A stretch of DNA of 7,010 nt from Bacteroidota bacterium (GTDB taxonomy: Bacteria; Bacteroidota; Ignavibacteria; Ignavibacteriales; Ignavibacteriaceae): positions 1-7,010 of the forward strand of contig JADFGB010000054.1 of assembly GCA_022567875.1 (NCBI GenBank). The letters are read 5' to 3'. This document shows, in pieces, positions 1 through 6,835 of this stretch. Below the pieces are notes generated by a model that worked only from the letters and a program-made list of their open reading frames with translations, did not search any database and had not been told where the DNA came from. The translations under genes and the position numbers were made by a program. Positions within the stretch are counted from its first letter, which is position 1. Each line of letters begins with the position of its first letter.

Positions 1-167
1 TCCTTTGCTTCTCCTATGATTTTATCGAATGCACCCGAACGGTGACTGATTTCAAGAACAGACATTCCCACACCGGGAAGTGAAAAAAGATTTTCCTGTG
101 CTTCTTTTAAAACTTCTTCGGGTAAAACTGCGGGACCTGCATTAAAATTATATATTCTCTCTTTCAT
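1..167 (-). CDS. serC: Phosphoserine aminotransferase, N-terminal part (runs off left edge)
   Basis: SerC is a cytoplasmic PLP-dependent aminotransferase that converts 3-phosphohydroxypyruvate and glutamate to O-phosphoserine and 2-oxoglutarate, the second step of serine biosynthesis; it also acts in some pyridoxal phosphate pathways. Only the first 55 codons are inside the window. They begin [20 protein letters not shown], the hallmark SerC N-terminus, followed by [14 protein letters not shown]. His42-Arg43 match the phosphate-binding His-Arg pair of E. coli SerC (His41/Arg42, family knowledge). The PLP lysine lies outside the window. The ATG at 165-167 is preceded by an AAAGG ribosome-binding site (complement of 175-179) seven bases away. 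It starts 34 nt after the stop of the DUF1015 gene on the same strand, so the two are probably co-transcribed. Confidence 0.95.
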   Translation of the reverse strand, partial: MKERIYNFNAGPAVLPEEVLKEAQENLFSLPGVGMSVLEISHRSGAFDKIIGEAK

Positions 168-201
168 ATCTCTACCTTTTATTTTTTATTAATTTTCAGA
201 A

Positions 202-1449
202 TTAGATTAAATGAATGATCAAACCGTCTCTTAATTTCGGTTCGAACCAAGTTGATTTTGGGGGCATAATCTCACCGGCATCTGAAATGTTAATTAAATC
301 ATCAACAGACAAAGGATGAAGCGAAAATGCTACAGCGGCTTTACCGTTGTTAACAAGTTTTTCAAGTTCGTCTGTTCCACGTATTCCACCGACAAAGTCA
401 ATTCTTTTATTTGTGCGAACATCATCAATTCCTAAAATTGGATTTAGTAAAAAATTCTGAAGTATGCTTACGTCTAATTTTTCACCTATGCTATCGCTTA
501 ACGAATTGCTTGCAATAACCGAATCTCTTGCTTTTAATTTATACCACTCCCCGTCCAAATACATGCAAAATGTTTTTACCTCGGTTGGTTCTTTGTCTTC
601 AGTTTTTTCAACTGAGAATTTATCATTGATTCTATTTAAAAATTCGCCTTTACTTAAACTATTTAAATCCTGAACTATTCTGTTATATGCAAGGATATTC
701 AATTGCTCTGCGGGAAAAAGAACAGCGAGAAAATAATTGTATTCTTCTTCATCTGAATGGTTTGGATTATTTTCTCTTTTTTCGTTTCTTGCTCTCCAAG
801 CACTTGCTACCCTATGATGTCCGTCAGCAATATATAAACTTTTAACATTTTTTAATTCTTCAATAATAACAGAATTTAATTCTTCCGGTAAAAGCCAAAT
901 CTTATGAGTAATTCCGTCATCGGCGATAAAATCATATTCCGGTTCTTTATTTGTTATTGTTTTATTTACAAGTTCGTTTATTTTATTAATGCCTTTGTAA
1001 GTTAAAAATACCGGACCTGTTTGAGCCGAAGTAGTTATTATGTGATTTGTTCTGTCGTCTTCTTTTTCTTTGCGTGTGTTTTCGTGTTTTAATACCACAT
1101 TATTTTCATAATCTTCCACTGAAAAAGTTGCCACAATTCCTGTTTGTGTTCTTCCGTCCATAATTAATTGGTATAAATAAAATCGAGGAGTTTCATCCTG
1201 AATAAGAGGCGCATTGTTTATAAGTTTATCTAAATTTTCTTTTGCTTTTTTATAAACCTCCTGTGAATAAGCATCAATGCTGTCATTTAATGTGCTTTCT
1301 GCTCTTCCTATTCTTAAAAAGCAAAGTTCATTGCCATCTATTATTTTTTTTGCTTCCTCTCTGTTAACAACGTCGTAGGGTACGCTGGCAACTTTTGAAG
1401 CAATTTCTTTTTTTGGTCTTAATGCTTTGAAAGGTCTAACAATTGCCAT
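202..1449 (-). CDS. DUF1015 (COG4198) family protein upstream of serC
   Basis: This 415-residue protein matches the full-length DUF1015/COG4198 family in my recognition of its motifs: an N-terminal RPFKALRP and ASVPYDVVNREEA block (about residues 5-33), an HENTRKEKEDDR block (122-133), AQTGPVFLTY (142-151), the signature YIADGHHRVASAW (206-218, with D209, G210, H211, H212, R213) and AVLFPAEQLNILAYNRIV (242-259). No signal peptide or membrane segment is visible, so it should be cytoplasmic. The start ATG (1447-1449) has a GGAG ribosome-binding site (complement of 1460-1463) ten bases upstream. The function is not established from sequence alone. The DGHHR motif resembles the nucleotide-binding motif of the ParB/sulfiredoxin fold, which includes the archaeal free-serine kinase SerK. 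Together with the neighbouring serC this suggests, as inference only, a role in phosphoserine/serine metabolism. Confidence 0.9.
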   Translation of the reverse strand: MAIVRPFKALRPKKEIASKVASVPYDVVNREEAKKIIDGNELCFLRIGRAESTLNDSIDAYSQEVYKKAKENLDKLINNAPLIQDETPRFYLYQLIMDGRTQTGIVATFSVEDYENNVVLKHENTRKEKEDDRTNHIITTSAQTGPVFLTYKGINKINELVNKTITNKEPEYDFIADDGITHKIWLLPEELNSVIIEELKNVKSLYIADGHHRVASAWRARNEKRENNPNHSDEEEYNYFLAVLFPAEQLNILAYNRIVQDLNSLSKGEFLNRINDKFSVEKTEDKEPTEVKTFCMYLDGEWYKLKARDSVIASNSLSDSIGEKLDVSILQNFLLNPILGIDDVRTNKRIDFVGGIRGTDELEKLVNNGKAAVAFSLHPLSVDDLINISDAGEIMPPKSTWFEPKLRDGLIIHLI

Positions 1450-1500
1450 TTGTTTTCATCTCCATATTTGTCTGAATTAGAATTATTAAAATCCATATAT

Positions 1501-1539
1501 TCTAAATAATAATCCATCCTCAATATTTTATTATTTAGA
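1501..1539. repeat. Perfect 12-bp inverted repeat in divergent spacer
   Basis: TCTAAATAATAA at 1501-1512 is the exact reverse complement of TTATTATTTAGA at 1528-1539, leaving a 15-nt centre. It lies about 50 nt upstream of the DUF1015 start and 120 nt upstream of the phosphatase start, where an operator would sit. Against this, the arms are almost wholly A/T, so chance is quite possible in a spacer of this composition, and the short poly-T run expected of a terminator is missing. No regulator can be named. Confidence 0.4.
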
Positions 1540-1604
1540 CATAATTGATAAATATTTTAATAATTTCATATTCTGTTTCTGAATTATGTTTCAGATATTT
1601 GCAC

Positions 1605-1612
1605 TATATTTA
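1605..1612 (+). promoter_or_regulatory. Possible -7 promoter element before the phosphatase
   Basis: TATATTTA resembles the Bacteroidota -7 consensus TAnnTTTG with one mismatch and sits 49 nt upstream of the phosphatase ATG. The identical octamer occurs 32 nt before valS. No TTTG is found at the expected -33 spacing, so this is only a weak candidate. The rest of the 1450-1661 spacer shows no other recognisable signal apart from the inverted repeat. Confidence 0.2.
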
Positions 1613-1661
1613 AATCTATAAATTTACATAAAATCAGAAGTTATAAAACCGATAGGAAAAA

Positions 1662-2933
1662 ATGAAACGTTTATTTTTATTCTTTATCACTTTATTTATG
1701 GTTAACAGTTCTGTTTTAGAAGGACAAAAAAATCAATCTTCACCCAAATTAGTTGTCGGTATTGTAGTTGACCAAATGAGATATGATTATTTATATAGAT
1801 TTAATTCTTTATTTGGTGAAAACGGTTTCAAAAAATTGATAAAGGAAGGCAGTAACTTTACATTTGCTCATTTTAATTATGTACCTACTCATACTGCACC
1901 TGGGCATGCTTCAATTTATACGGGCACAACACCATATTTTCATGGCATAATCTCTAATAGTTGGTATGATAAAAGATTAAAAAGAACAATTTATTGCACA
2001 AGCGATAGATCATTTAGCACTGTAGGTGCAAATGACAGTAAAGGTCAGATGTCACCCAAAAAATTGCTTACAACAACCATCACAGACCAACTTAAACTTG
2101 CAACAAACGGAAGATCAAAAATAATCAGTGTTGCCATTAAAGACAGAGCTGCAATTTTACCGGGCGGGCATACTGCAAATGCAGCCTACTGGTATGATTC
2201 AAATACAGGGGGGTTTATTACTTCAACTTTTTATATGCAGCAGCTACCGGATTGGGTGAAGAAATTTAATGACAGAAAGTTAGCTGATAAATATATGAAA
2301 TCTATATGGAAGCTTTCTTATCCCTTAAAAGAATATGAAATTAATCTTCCCGATAACAAAGCATACGAAAAAGATTTATTCTCTGAAAATAAAACGACTT
2401 TTCCCCATTCATTTAATAATGTTCCTAAAAATATGAAACGAAGTTTGCTGAGTTCCACTCCTTTTGGTAATGAGCTTTTATTTAACTTTGCTAAAGCCGC
2501 ACTTGTAAATGAGCACATGGGACAAAGAGGGCAGACTGATTTTCTTGCAATTGGTTTTTCATCAACCGATTACATCGGTCATTCGTATGGACCAAATTCG
2601 GTTGAGATTGAAGATACTTATGTAAAGCTCGATTCATTAATTTCCGAATTAATTAAATTACTTAACCGGCAGGTTGGCAATGGAAATTATATATTATTTT
2701 TAACAGCAGACCACGGAGTTTCAGAAAACCCAGATTTTTTGAAGCAAAATAATATTCCATCAGGATGGGTAAACTTTAGTGTCATTTCTGATTCTTTAAA
2801 AAGTTTTTCAAAAAGAAAATTTGGTAATATAAATATATTGGAAAATTTCTCTAACAAGCAGATATTTCTTAATTATAGTAATATTAATTCTTTAAAGTTA
2901 AATCTTGCTGATGTAAGAAAAATTTATGCTTAA
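1662..2933 (+). CDS. PafA-like alkaline phosphatase, N-terminal 423 residues ended by premature TAA
   Basis: This is an alkaline phosphatase superfamily enzyme most like the Bacteroidota PafA type, an exported zinc-dependent phosphomonoesterase that releases phosphate from organic esters outside the cytoplasm. Residues 1-21 form a Sec-type signal peptide with a hydrophobic core. Visible active-site residues, numbered here, match PafA: D37 in GIVVDQMRYD, nucleophile T78 in THTAPGHAS, N99, K160 and R162 in AIKDRAAI, D303 and H307 in STDYIGHS, and D350-H351 in LTADHG. The remaining zinc-1 histidine (PafA H486) is absent because the frame stops at codon 424; it is encoded beyond the stop, at codon 487. 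PafA-type proteins are usually about 530-560 residues, and 1662-3299 would give 544 residues plus the stop codon. The truncated product should be inactive, lacking one metal ligand. The ATG has AGGA four bases upstream (1654-1657). Confidence 0.88.
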   Translation: MKRLFLFFITLFMVNSSVLEGQKNQSSPKLVVGIVVDQMRYDYLYRFNSLFGENGFKKLIKEGSNFTFAHFNYVPTHTAPGHASIYTGTTPYFHGIISNSWYDKRLKRTIYCTSDRSFSTVGANDSKGQMSPKKLLTTTITDQLKLATNGRSKIISVAIKDRAAILPGGHTANAAYWYDSNTGGFITSTFYMQQLPDWVKKFNDRKLADKYMKSIWKLSYPLKEYEINLPDNKAYEKDLFSENKTTFPHSFNNVPKNMKRSLLSSTPFGNELLFNFAKAALVNEHMGQRGQTDFLAIGFSSTDYIGHSYGPNSVEIEDTYVKLDSLISELIKLLNRQVGNGNYILFLTADHGVSENPDFLKQNNIPSGWVNFSVISDSLKSFSKRKFGNINILENFSNKQIFLNYSNINSLKLNLADVRKIYA

Positions 2934-3299
2934 TATTTACGTTCAACCTTCACTTTTATTTCTCAGATATTTATTAAAGATTTTCTAATTACACATGTTG
3001 CAAACAGAACTTCTTCAAACCTTATTTTAAACGGTTTTAACCCTTCACTTTCAGGTGATGTTGCTTTTGAACTACAACCTGGTTACTCATCAGGTTCTAT
3101 TTCAAATCGTTACGCAAGACACGGTTCCGGTTATTCTTACGACACACACGTTCCTCTCTTATTTTACGGATGGAACATACCAAAACAAACAATCAACAAA
3201 CCCGTTTACATAGTTGATATTGCTCCAACTTTAGCTAACTTGCTTAATATTACAGAACCAAGTGGAAATATTGGAATACCTTTAATTACGAAAAAGTAA
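2934..3299 (+). pseudogene. C-terminal remnant of the same alkaline phosphatase, in frame after the stop
   Basis: The codons after the TAA at 2931-2933 stay in the same frame as the phosphatase and remain open for 121 codons to TAA at 3297-3299. The translation contains NGFNPSLSGDVAFELQPGY, then RHGSGYSYDTHVPLLFYG and VYIVDIAPTLANLLNI, the standard C-terminal blocks of PafA-like alkaline phosphatases. The His at codon 487 (3120-3122) corresponds to the zinc ligand H486 of PafA. There is no in-frame ATG or GTG in the segment, and its only TTG lies late, at 3240-3242, so it is unlikely to be made as a separate protein. The context UAA-U is a normal efficient stop and no recoding signal was recognised. 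Likely a recent nonsense mutation or a sequencing error. Codon choice here is richer in C-ending codons than in the upstream part. Confidence 0.88.
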
Positions 3300-3317
3300 T
3301 TTATCCATAAATAAATT

Positions 3318-3348
3318 ATACAAATTCATATTAGAAATTAATTTGTAT
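3318..3348 (+). terminator. Weak AT-rich hairpin after the phosphatase
   Basis: ATACAAATT (3318-3326) and AATTTGTAT (3340-3348) form a perfect 9-bp stem with a 13-nt loop, 19 nt after the phosphatase stop, followed by a moderately T-rich stretch. The stem has only one G-C pair and there is no solid T run, so it may be a poor terminator or chance. If it does terminate, the acid phosphatase downstream needs its own promoter. Confidence 0.25.
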
Positions 3349-3399
3349 TATTCGCTTATTTTGTTATTATGTACGCTCTATTTTAAAGAAAATTGTAAA

Positions 3400-3408
3400 A
3401 GAGTAGGA
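3400..3408 (+). promoter_or_regulatory. Ribosome-binding site choosing the ATG at 3409
   Basis: The open frame extends upstream to a TTG at 3343, but an AGAG tract at 3400-3403 (spacing five) and AGGA at 3405-3408 lie just before the ATG at 3409. Starting there puts a clean lipoprotein signal peptide at the N-terminus, whereas the upstream extension would add 22 residues before it, so 3409 is preferred. Confidence 0.6.
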
Positions 3409-4065
3409 ATGAAAAAAATACTAACATTATTAACAGTCGTAATTATTTCTTTAACAATTTTACATGGTTGTGAAACTGAAAAGAAAGAACTTATAAACCT
3501 TGCGATTGTTAAAGAAAAGTTAAAAGAATATCATACCGGCGGTAAGTATAATACCGACTTGAACAGGATAATTAAAAAAGCAATTACCGAGTTCTCTAAA
3601 ATTACCCCCAAAGAAAATTCATTGGTCATTTTTGATATAGACGAAACAGCACTTTCCAATTATCAGTTTGCTTTGGACTACGATTTTGGATATAACGAAG
3701 AAATCTGGACCGAATGGGTCGATTCAAAAAAGGCAACTGCAATATCTGAAGTAAAAATTTTGTATGATATGCTAATTGAAAAAGGATTTAAAGTAGTTTT
3801 TCTTACCGGTAGAAACAGAAGCCATTATGATGCAACCAAGGAAAATTTAATCAATGAAGGATACACAAAATTTGATACATTGATTACAAGAAAGATGGAT
3901 GCATTAAAAACTACAGCTGTAGATTATAAATCAAAAGAAAGAAAGCAGCTGGTAGAAAATGGATATATAATTGTTGGTACTATTGGTGATCAATTAAGTG
4001 ATTTGGAAGGACCGTATCACGGAATACAGGTTAAACTTCCGAATTATTATTATATTGTAAAATAA
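3409..4065 (+). CDS. HAD-superfamily acid phosphatase lipoprotein (class B/C, e(P4)-like)
   Basis: The 218-residue product is a membrane-anchored, non-cytoplasmic phosphatase of the HAD subfamily IIIB acid phosphatase group (Acid_phosphat_B family, related to lipoprotein e(P4) and plant vegetative storage proteins). Residues 1-20 are a signal sequence, MKKILTLL then a hydrophobic run, ending at a lipobox-like LHGC with Cys21 as the probable lipidation site. HAD motif I is FDIDETALSN (D76 nucleophile, D78 acid/base), motif II is VVFLTGR (T133), a motif III lysine lies near SKERKQL (175-181), and motif IV is GTIGDQLSDLEG (D194, D198). The C-terminal KLPNYYYI is typical of the family. Members usually hydrolyse nucleotide or other phosphomonoesters; the substrate here cannot be told. 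It follows the broken alkaline phosphatase, suggesting a phosphate-scavenging pair. Confidence 0.9.
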   Translation: MKKILTLLTVVIISLTILHGCETEKKELINLAIVKEKLKEYHTGGKYNTDLNRIIKKAITEFSKITPKENSLVIFDIDETALSNYQFALDYDFGYNEEIWTEWVDSKKATAISEVKILYDMLIEKGFKVVFLTGRNRSHYDATKENLINEGYTKFDTLITRKMDALKTTAVDYKSKERKQLVENGYIIVGTIGDQLSDLEGPYHGIQVKLPNYYYIVK

Positions 4066-4105
4066 TTTCATATTCATTGCATTAATAAAATCCTCATAAT
4101 TTCTT

Positions 4106-4113
4106 TATATTTA
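4106..4113 (+). promoter_or_regulatory. Possible -7 promoter element before valS
   Basis: TATATTTA, the same octamer as before the phosphatase, lies 32 nt upstream of the valS ATG in the 80-nt spacer. The nearest upstream TTG (4077-4079) is 26 nt away, longer than the about 19 nt expected for a Bacteroidota -33 element, so support is weak. No hairpin terminator or T-box-like leader was seen in this short spacer. Confidence 0.2.
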
Positions 4114-4145
4114 CACTTTGAATATTTTTTGAAGAAATAATTAAT

Positions 4146-6758
4146 ATGCAAAGTATAGACATACCAAAAGCTTACAATCCTTCTTCCGTTGAAGATAAAT
4201 GGTATAAACAGTGGATTGACGACAGAATCTTCCATTCGGAAATAGATAAAAACAAAAAGCCCTACACAATAGTAATACCTCCGCCAAATGTAACCGGAAT
4301 TTTAACAATGGGTCACATCTTAAATAATACAATTCAGGATATTTTTATACGAGTTAAAAGAATGCAGGGGTATAATGCCTGCTGGGTTCCGGGAACAGAC
4401 CATGCATCAATAGCAACAGAAGCAAAAGTAACTTCATTCTTAAAAGAAAAAGGAATTAATAAAGAGGAGATAGGTCGTGAAGAGTTTTTAAAACATTGCT
4501 GGACCTGGAAAGAAAAATACGGAGGTCTGATTATTCAGCAGCTTAAAAAACTTGGAGTCAGCTGTGATTGGGAACGTGAGCGATTTACCATGGATGATGA
4601 TTATAATAAAAAAGTACTTGAGGCATTTGTTAAACTTTATAATGACGGAAAAATATACCGAGGTTACAGAATGGTAAATTGGTGCCCGGCATCAAAGTCC
4701 GCTATTTCAGATGAAGAAGTTATTTACAAAAGTGTTCAGGGAAAACTTTGGTATTTCAAGTATCCCGTAATTGGTACCGATAAATTTATTTCCGTTGCTA
4801 CTACAAGACCGGAAACTATGCTGGGTGATACCGGGATAGCAGTTAATCCTGATGATGAAAGATTTAAAGAATTCATCGGACAAAAAGTTAAACTTCCTTT
4901 GGTAGGTAGAGAAATCCCGATTTTTGCTGATGAATACGTGGATAAAGATTTCGGAACAGGTGCCGTTAAAGTTACTCCTGCGCACGATATGAATGATTAC
5001 GAAATGGGAAAAAGACACAAGCTGGAAACGGTAAATATTTTTAATGATGATGCAACCACAAATAATAATGTACCCGAAGAATTTAGAAATCTTGATAGAT
5101 TTGAAGCAAGGAAAAGGGTTGTCGCCGCTTTGGAGGAAAACGGATTTTTACTAAAGACTGAAGACTATCAAAATAATGTGGGATATTCCGAAAGAGGCGG
5201 CGTTCCGATTGAGCCCTATCTTTCGGAACAATGGTTTATTAAAATGGATGGACTTGCCAAGCCTGCATTAAAAGCTGTAACTGAAGGGAAGGTAAAATTT
5301 CATCCTAATCATTGGGTAAAAACCTACGAACACTGGATGAGCAATATTAGAGATTGGTGCATTTCGCGTCAACTTTGGTGGGGACACCGAATACCGGTTT
5401 GGTACAACAAAAATAATAACGAAATATACTGCGGAGTAAAGCCCCCGGAAGATATTGAAAACTGGAAACAAGACAAAGACGTACTCGATACCTGGGCTTC
5501 TAGCTGGCTGTGGGCTTTCGATGTTTTTAAAACCGATGAAGAACAAGATTATTATTATCCGACCAGCACCCTGGTAACCGCACCGGATATAATTTTCTTC
5601 TGGGTTGCAAGAATGATAATGGCGGGGCTTTATTTTAAAAATGATATTCCTTTTAAAGATGTTTTTTTTACAAGTGTCATCCGAGATATGGAAGGCAGAA
5701 AGATGAGCAAATCTCTTGGTAACTCACCTGACCCAATTGATGTGATAAAAGAATTCGGTGCTGACGCGCTTCGTTTTACAGTAATTTATTTGGCACCTCT
5801 CGGTCAGGATGTTCTTTTCAGTAAGGATAAATGCGAGATAGGCAGAAACTTTGCAAATAAGATTTGGAATGCAGGAAGATTTTTAATGATGAACACTCAA
5901 AATATTCCTTTAAATGATTCGTTAATTGATAAGCATATTGATTTTACAGATTTGTGGATTACTTCCCAATTAAACCTAACCCTGCAAAAATTAAATAAAG
6001 CTCTCGATAAATTTGAAATAAACAATGCCTCAAAAATTATCTATTCTTTTGTGTGGAATGATTTCTGCGATTGGTATTTGGAGCTTACCAAAACAAGACT
6101 TTATTCGGAAGATGAAGAAGTTAAATCCGCAGTGCTCACACGTTCAATAAAAATTTTTGAAAACCTATTAAAAATTGTTCATCCTTTTATGCCGTTTATA
6201 ACTGAAGAGCTTTGGCATTTTGTAACCGGTAAAAATAAAACTGAAAGTATTTCAACATCAGAATACCCGGAAGCTGATAAATCTTTAATAAATGAAAATG
6301 CTGACAAAGATATGGCTTATCTTCAGGAAATAGTAACGGCAATCAGAAATATAAGGGGAGAAATGAATATTCCTCCCTCTCTTCAACTTGATGTGTTTAT
6401 TAAAGCCAAAAATATAAATGATGAACAGTTGGATTATATAAAGAAACTTGGAAAAGCTAAAAATATTACAGTGGATGAAAATCTATCAAAACCAAAAGCA
6501 AGTGCTTCTAAAGTTTTGAATAATTGTGAAATCTATATTCCACTGGAAGGAATTATTGATTTAGAATTAGAAAGGAATAGACTAAAGAAAGAAATTACAA
6601 GACTTGAAGGCTCATTGATGGGCATAGAAAAAAAACTTAGCAACGAAAAATTTGTAAACAACGCTCCATCCGATGTTGTAGAAAAAGAAAGACAAAAGAA
6701 AGAAGATTGGGGGAGCAATATATTAAAACTTAAAAGTTTGTTAGAAGATATTAGTTAA
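4146..6758 (+). CDS. valS: Valyl-tRNA synthetase
   Basis: ValRS is the cytoplasmic class Ia enzyme that charges tRNA-Val with valine and edits mischarged threonine. The 870-residue length is normal for bacterial ValRS. Domains in order: a Rossmann catalytic half beginning PPPNVTGILTMGHILNNT, with the HIGH-equivalent TMGH at 54-57; the CP1 editing domain, with TTRPETM (219-225) and GTGAVKVTPAHD (270-281); the return to the catalytic core with WCISRQLWWGHRIPVW (404-419) and DVLDTWASSWLW; the KMSKS loop at 519-523; an all-helical anticodon-binding domain (roughly 600-740, including FVWNDFCDWYLELTK); and a charged C-terminal coiled-coil arm from about 803 to the end. The first His of the HIGH motif is Thr. 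The ATG at 4146 lacks a good Shine-Dalgarno (AT-rich GAAGAAATAATTAAT precedes it), but translation from there gives the expected ValRS N-terminus. It converges with pruA. Confidence 0.98.
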   Translation: MQSIDIPKAYNPSSVEDKWYKQWIDDRIFHSEIDKNKKPYTIVIPPPNVTGILTMGHILNNTIQDIFIRVKRMQGYNACWVPGTDHASIATEAKVTSFLKEKGINKEEIGREEFLKHCWTWKEKYGGLIIQQLKKLGVSCDWERERFTMDDDYNKKVLEAFVKLYNDGKIYRGYRMVNWCPASKSAISDEEVIYKSVQGKLWYFKYPVIGTDKFISVATTRPETMLGDTGIAVNPDDERFKEFIGQKVKLPLVGREIPIFADEYVDKDFGTGAVKVTPAHDMNDYEMGKRHKLETVNIFNDDATTNNNVPEEFRNLDRFEARKRVVAALEENGFLLKTEDYQNNVGYSERGGVPIEPYLSEQWFIKMDGLAKPALKAVTEGKVKFHPNHWVKTYEHWMSNIRDWCISRQLWWGHRIPVWYNKNNNEIYCGVKPPEDIENWKQDKDVLDTWASSWLWAFDVFKTDEEQDYYYPTSTLVTAPDIIFFWVARMIMAGLYFKNDIPFKDVFFTSVIRDMEGRKMSKSLGNSPDPIDVIKEFGADALRFTVIYLAPLGQDVLFSKDKCEIGRNFANKIWNAGRFLMMNTQNIPLNDSLIDKHIDFTDLWITSQLNLTLQKLNKALDKFEINNASKIIYSFVWNDFCDWYLELTKTRLYSEDEEVKSAVLTRSIKIFENLLKIVHPFMPFITEELWHFVTGKNKTESISTSEYPEADKSLINENADKDMAYLQEIVTAIRNIRGEMNIPPSLQLDVFIKAKNINDEQLDYIKKLGKAKNITVDENLSKPKASASKVLNNCEIYIPLEGIIDLELERNRLKKEITRLEGSLMGIEKKLSNEKFVNNAPSDVVEKERQKKEDWGSNILKLKSLLEDIS

Positions 6759-6772
6759 TTGTTTATTTGAAA

Positions 6773-6824
6773 TTGTAGAGCGAAACAGTCCGTCTAAAGC
6801 CGAGATAAACGTTTCGCTCTACAA
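6773..6824. terminator. Convergent-gene hairpin (two-way terminator or dispersed palindromic repeat)
   Basis: TTGTAGAGCGAAAC (6773-6786) is the exact reverse complement of GTTTCGCTCTACAA (6811-6824). The 24-nt centre can pair further and imperfectly: GT at 6788-6789 with AC at 6809-6810, and GTCT at 6792-6795 with AGAT at 6803-6806 with one G-T wobble. It begins 15 nt after the valS stop and ends 12 nt before the pruA stop, where a shared terminator would be expected. However, neither side has a clear poly-T tract, and the GC-rich, long, partly paired shape contrasts with the AT-rich surroundings, which resembles intergenic palindromic repeats scattered in many Bacteroidota-type genomes. Confidence 0.65.
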
Positions 6825-6835
6825 AATAATCTTAT

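Noticed and set aside
464..673. 69-codon plus-strand open frame inside the DUF1015 gene
   Set aside because: It lies antisense within a well-supported gene, has no recognisable domain, and is explained as a shadow frame.
2931..2933. Stop-codon recoding (selenocysteine or pyrrolysine)
   Set aside because: The codon is TAA, not TGA or TAG, no recoding stem-loop was recognised just downstream, and the aligned position in the family is not a catalytic residue.
2995..3030. ATG at 2995 as a new start for the phosphatase C-terminal part
   Set aside because: It is in a different frame and reaches a stop after eleven codons.
3343..3408. 22-residue N-terminal extension of the HAD phosphatase from a TTG start
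   Set aside because: It would place a second hydrophobic stretch before the lipoprotein signal peptide. The ATG at 3409 has a nearby ribosome-binding site and gives a normal signal sequence ending at Cys21.
4066..4145. T-box or other tRNA-sensing leader before valS
   Set aside because: The 80-nt spacer is too short, AT-rich and lacks any T-box sequence or stable hairpin.
4707..5018. 103-codon minus-strand open frame inside valS
   Set aside because: It is antisense to conserved ValRS editing-domain sequence, resembles no protein I recognise, and fits a shadow of the coding strand. The same applies to 2318-2518, 4141-4332, 5268-5546 and 6533-6718.
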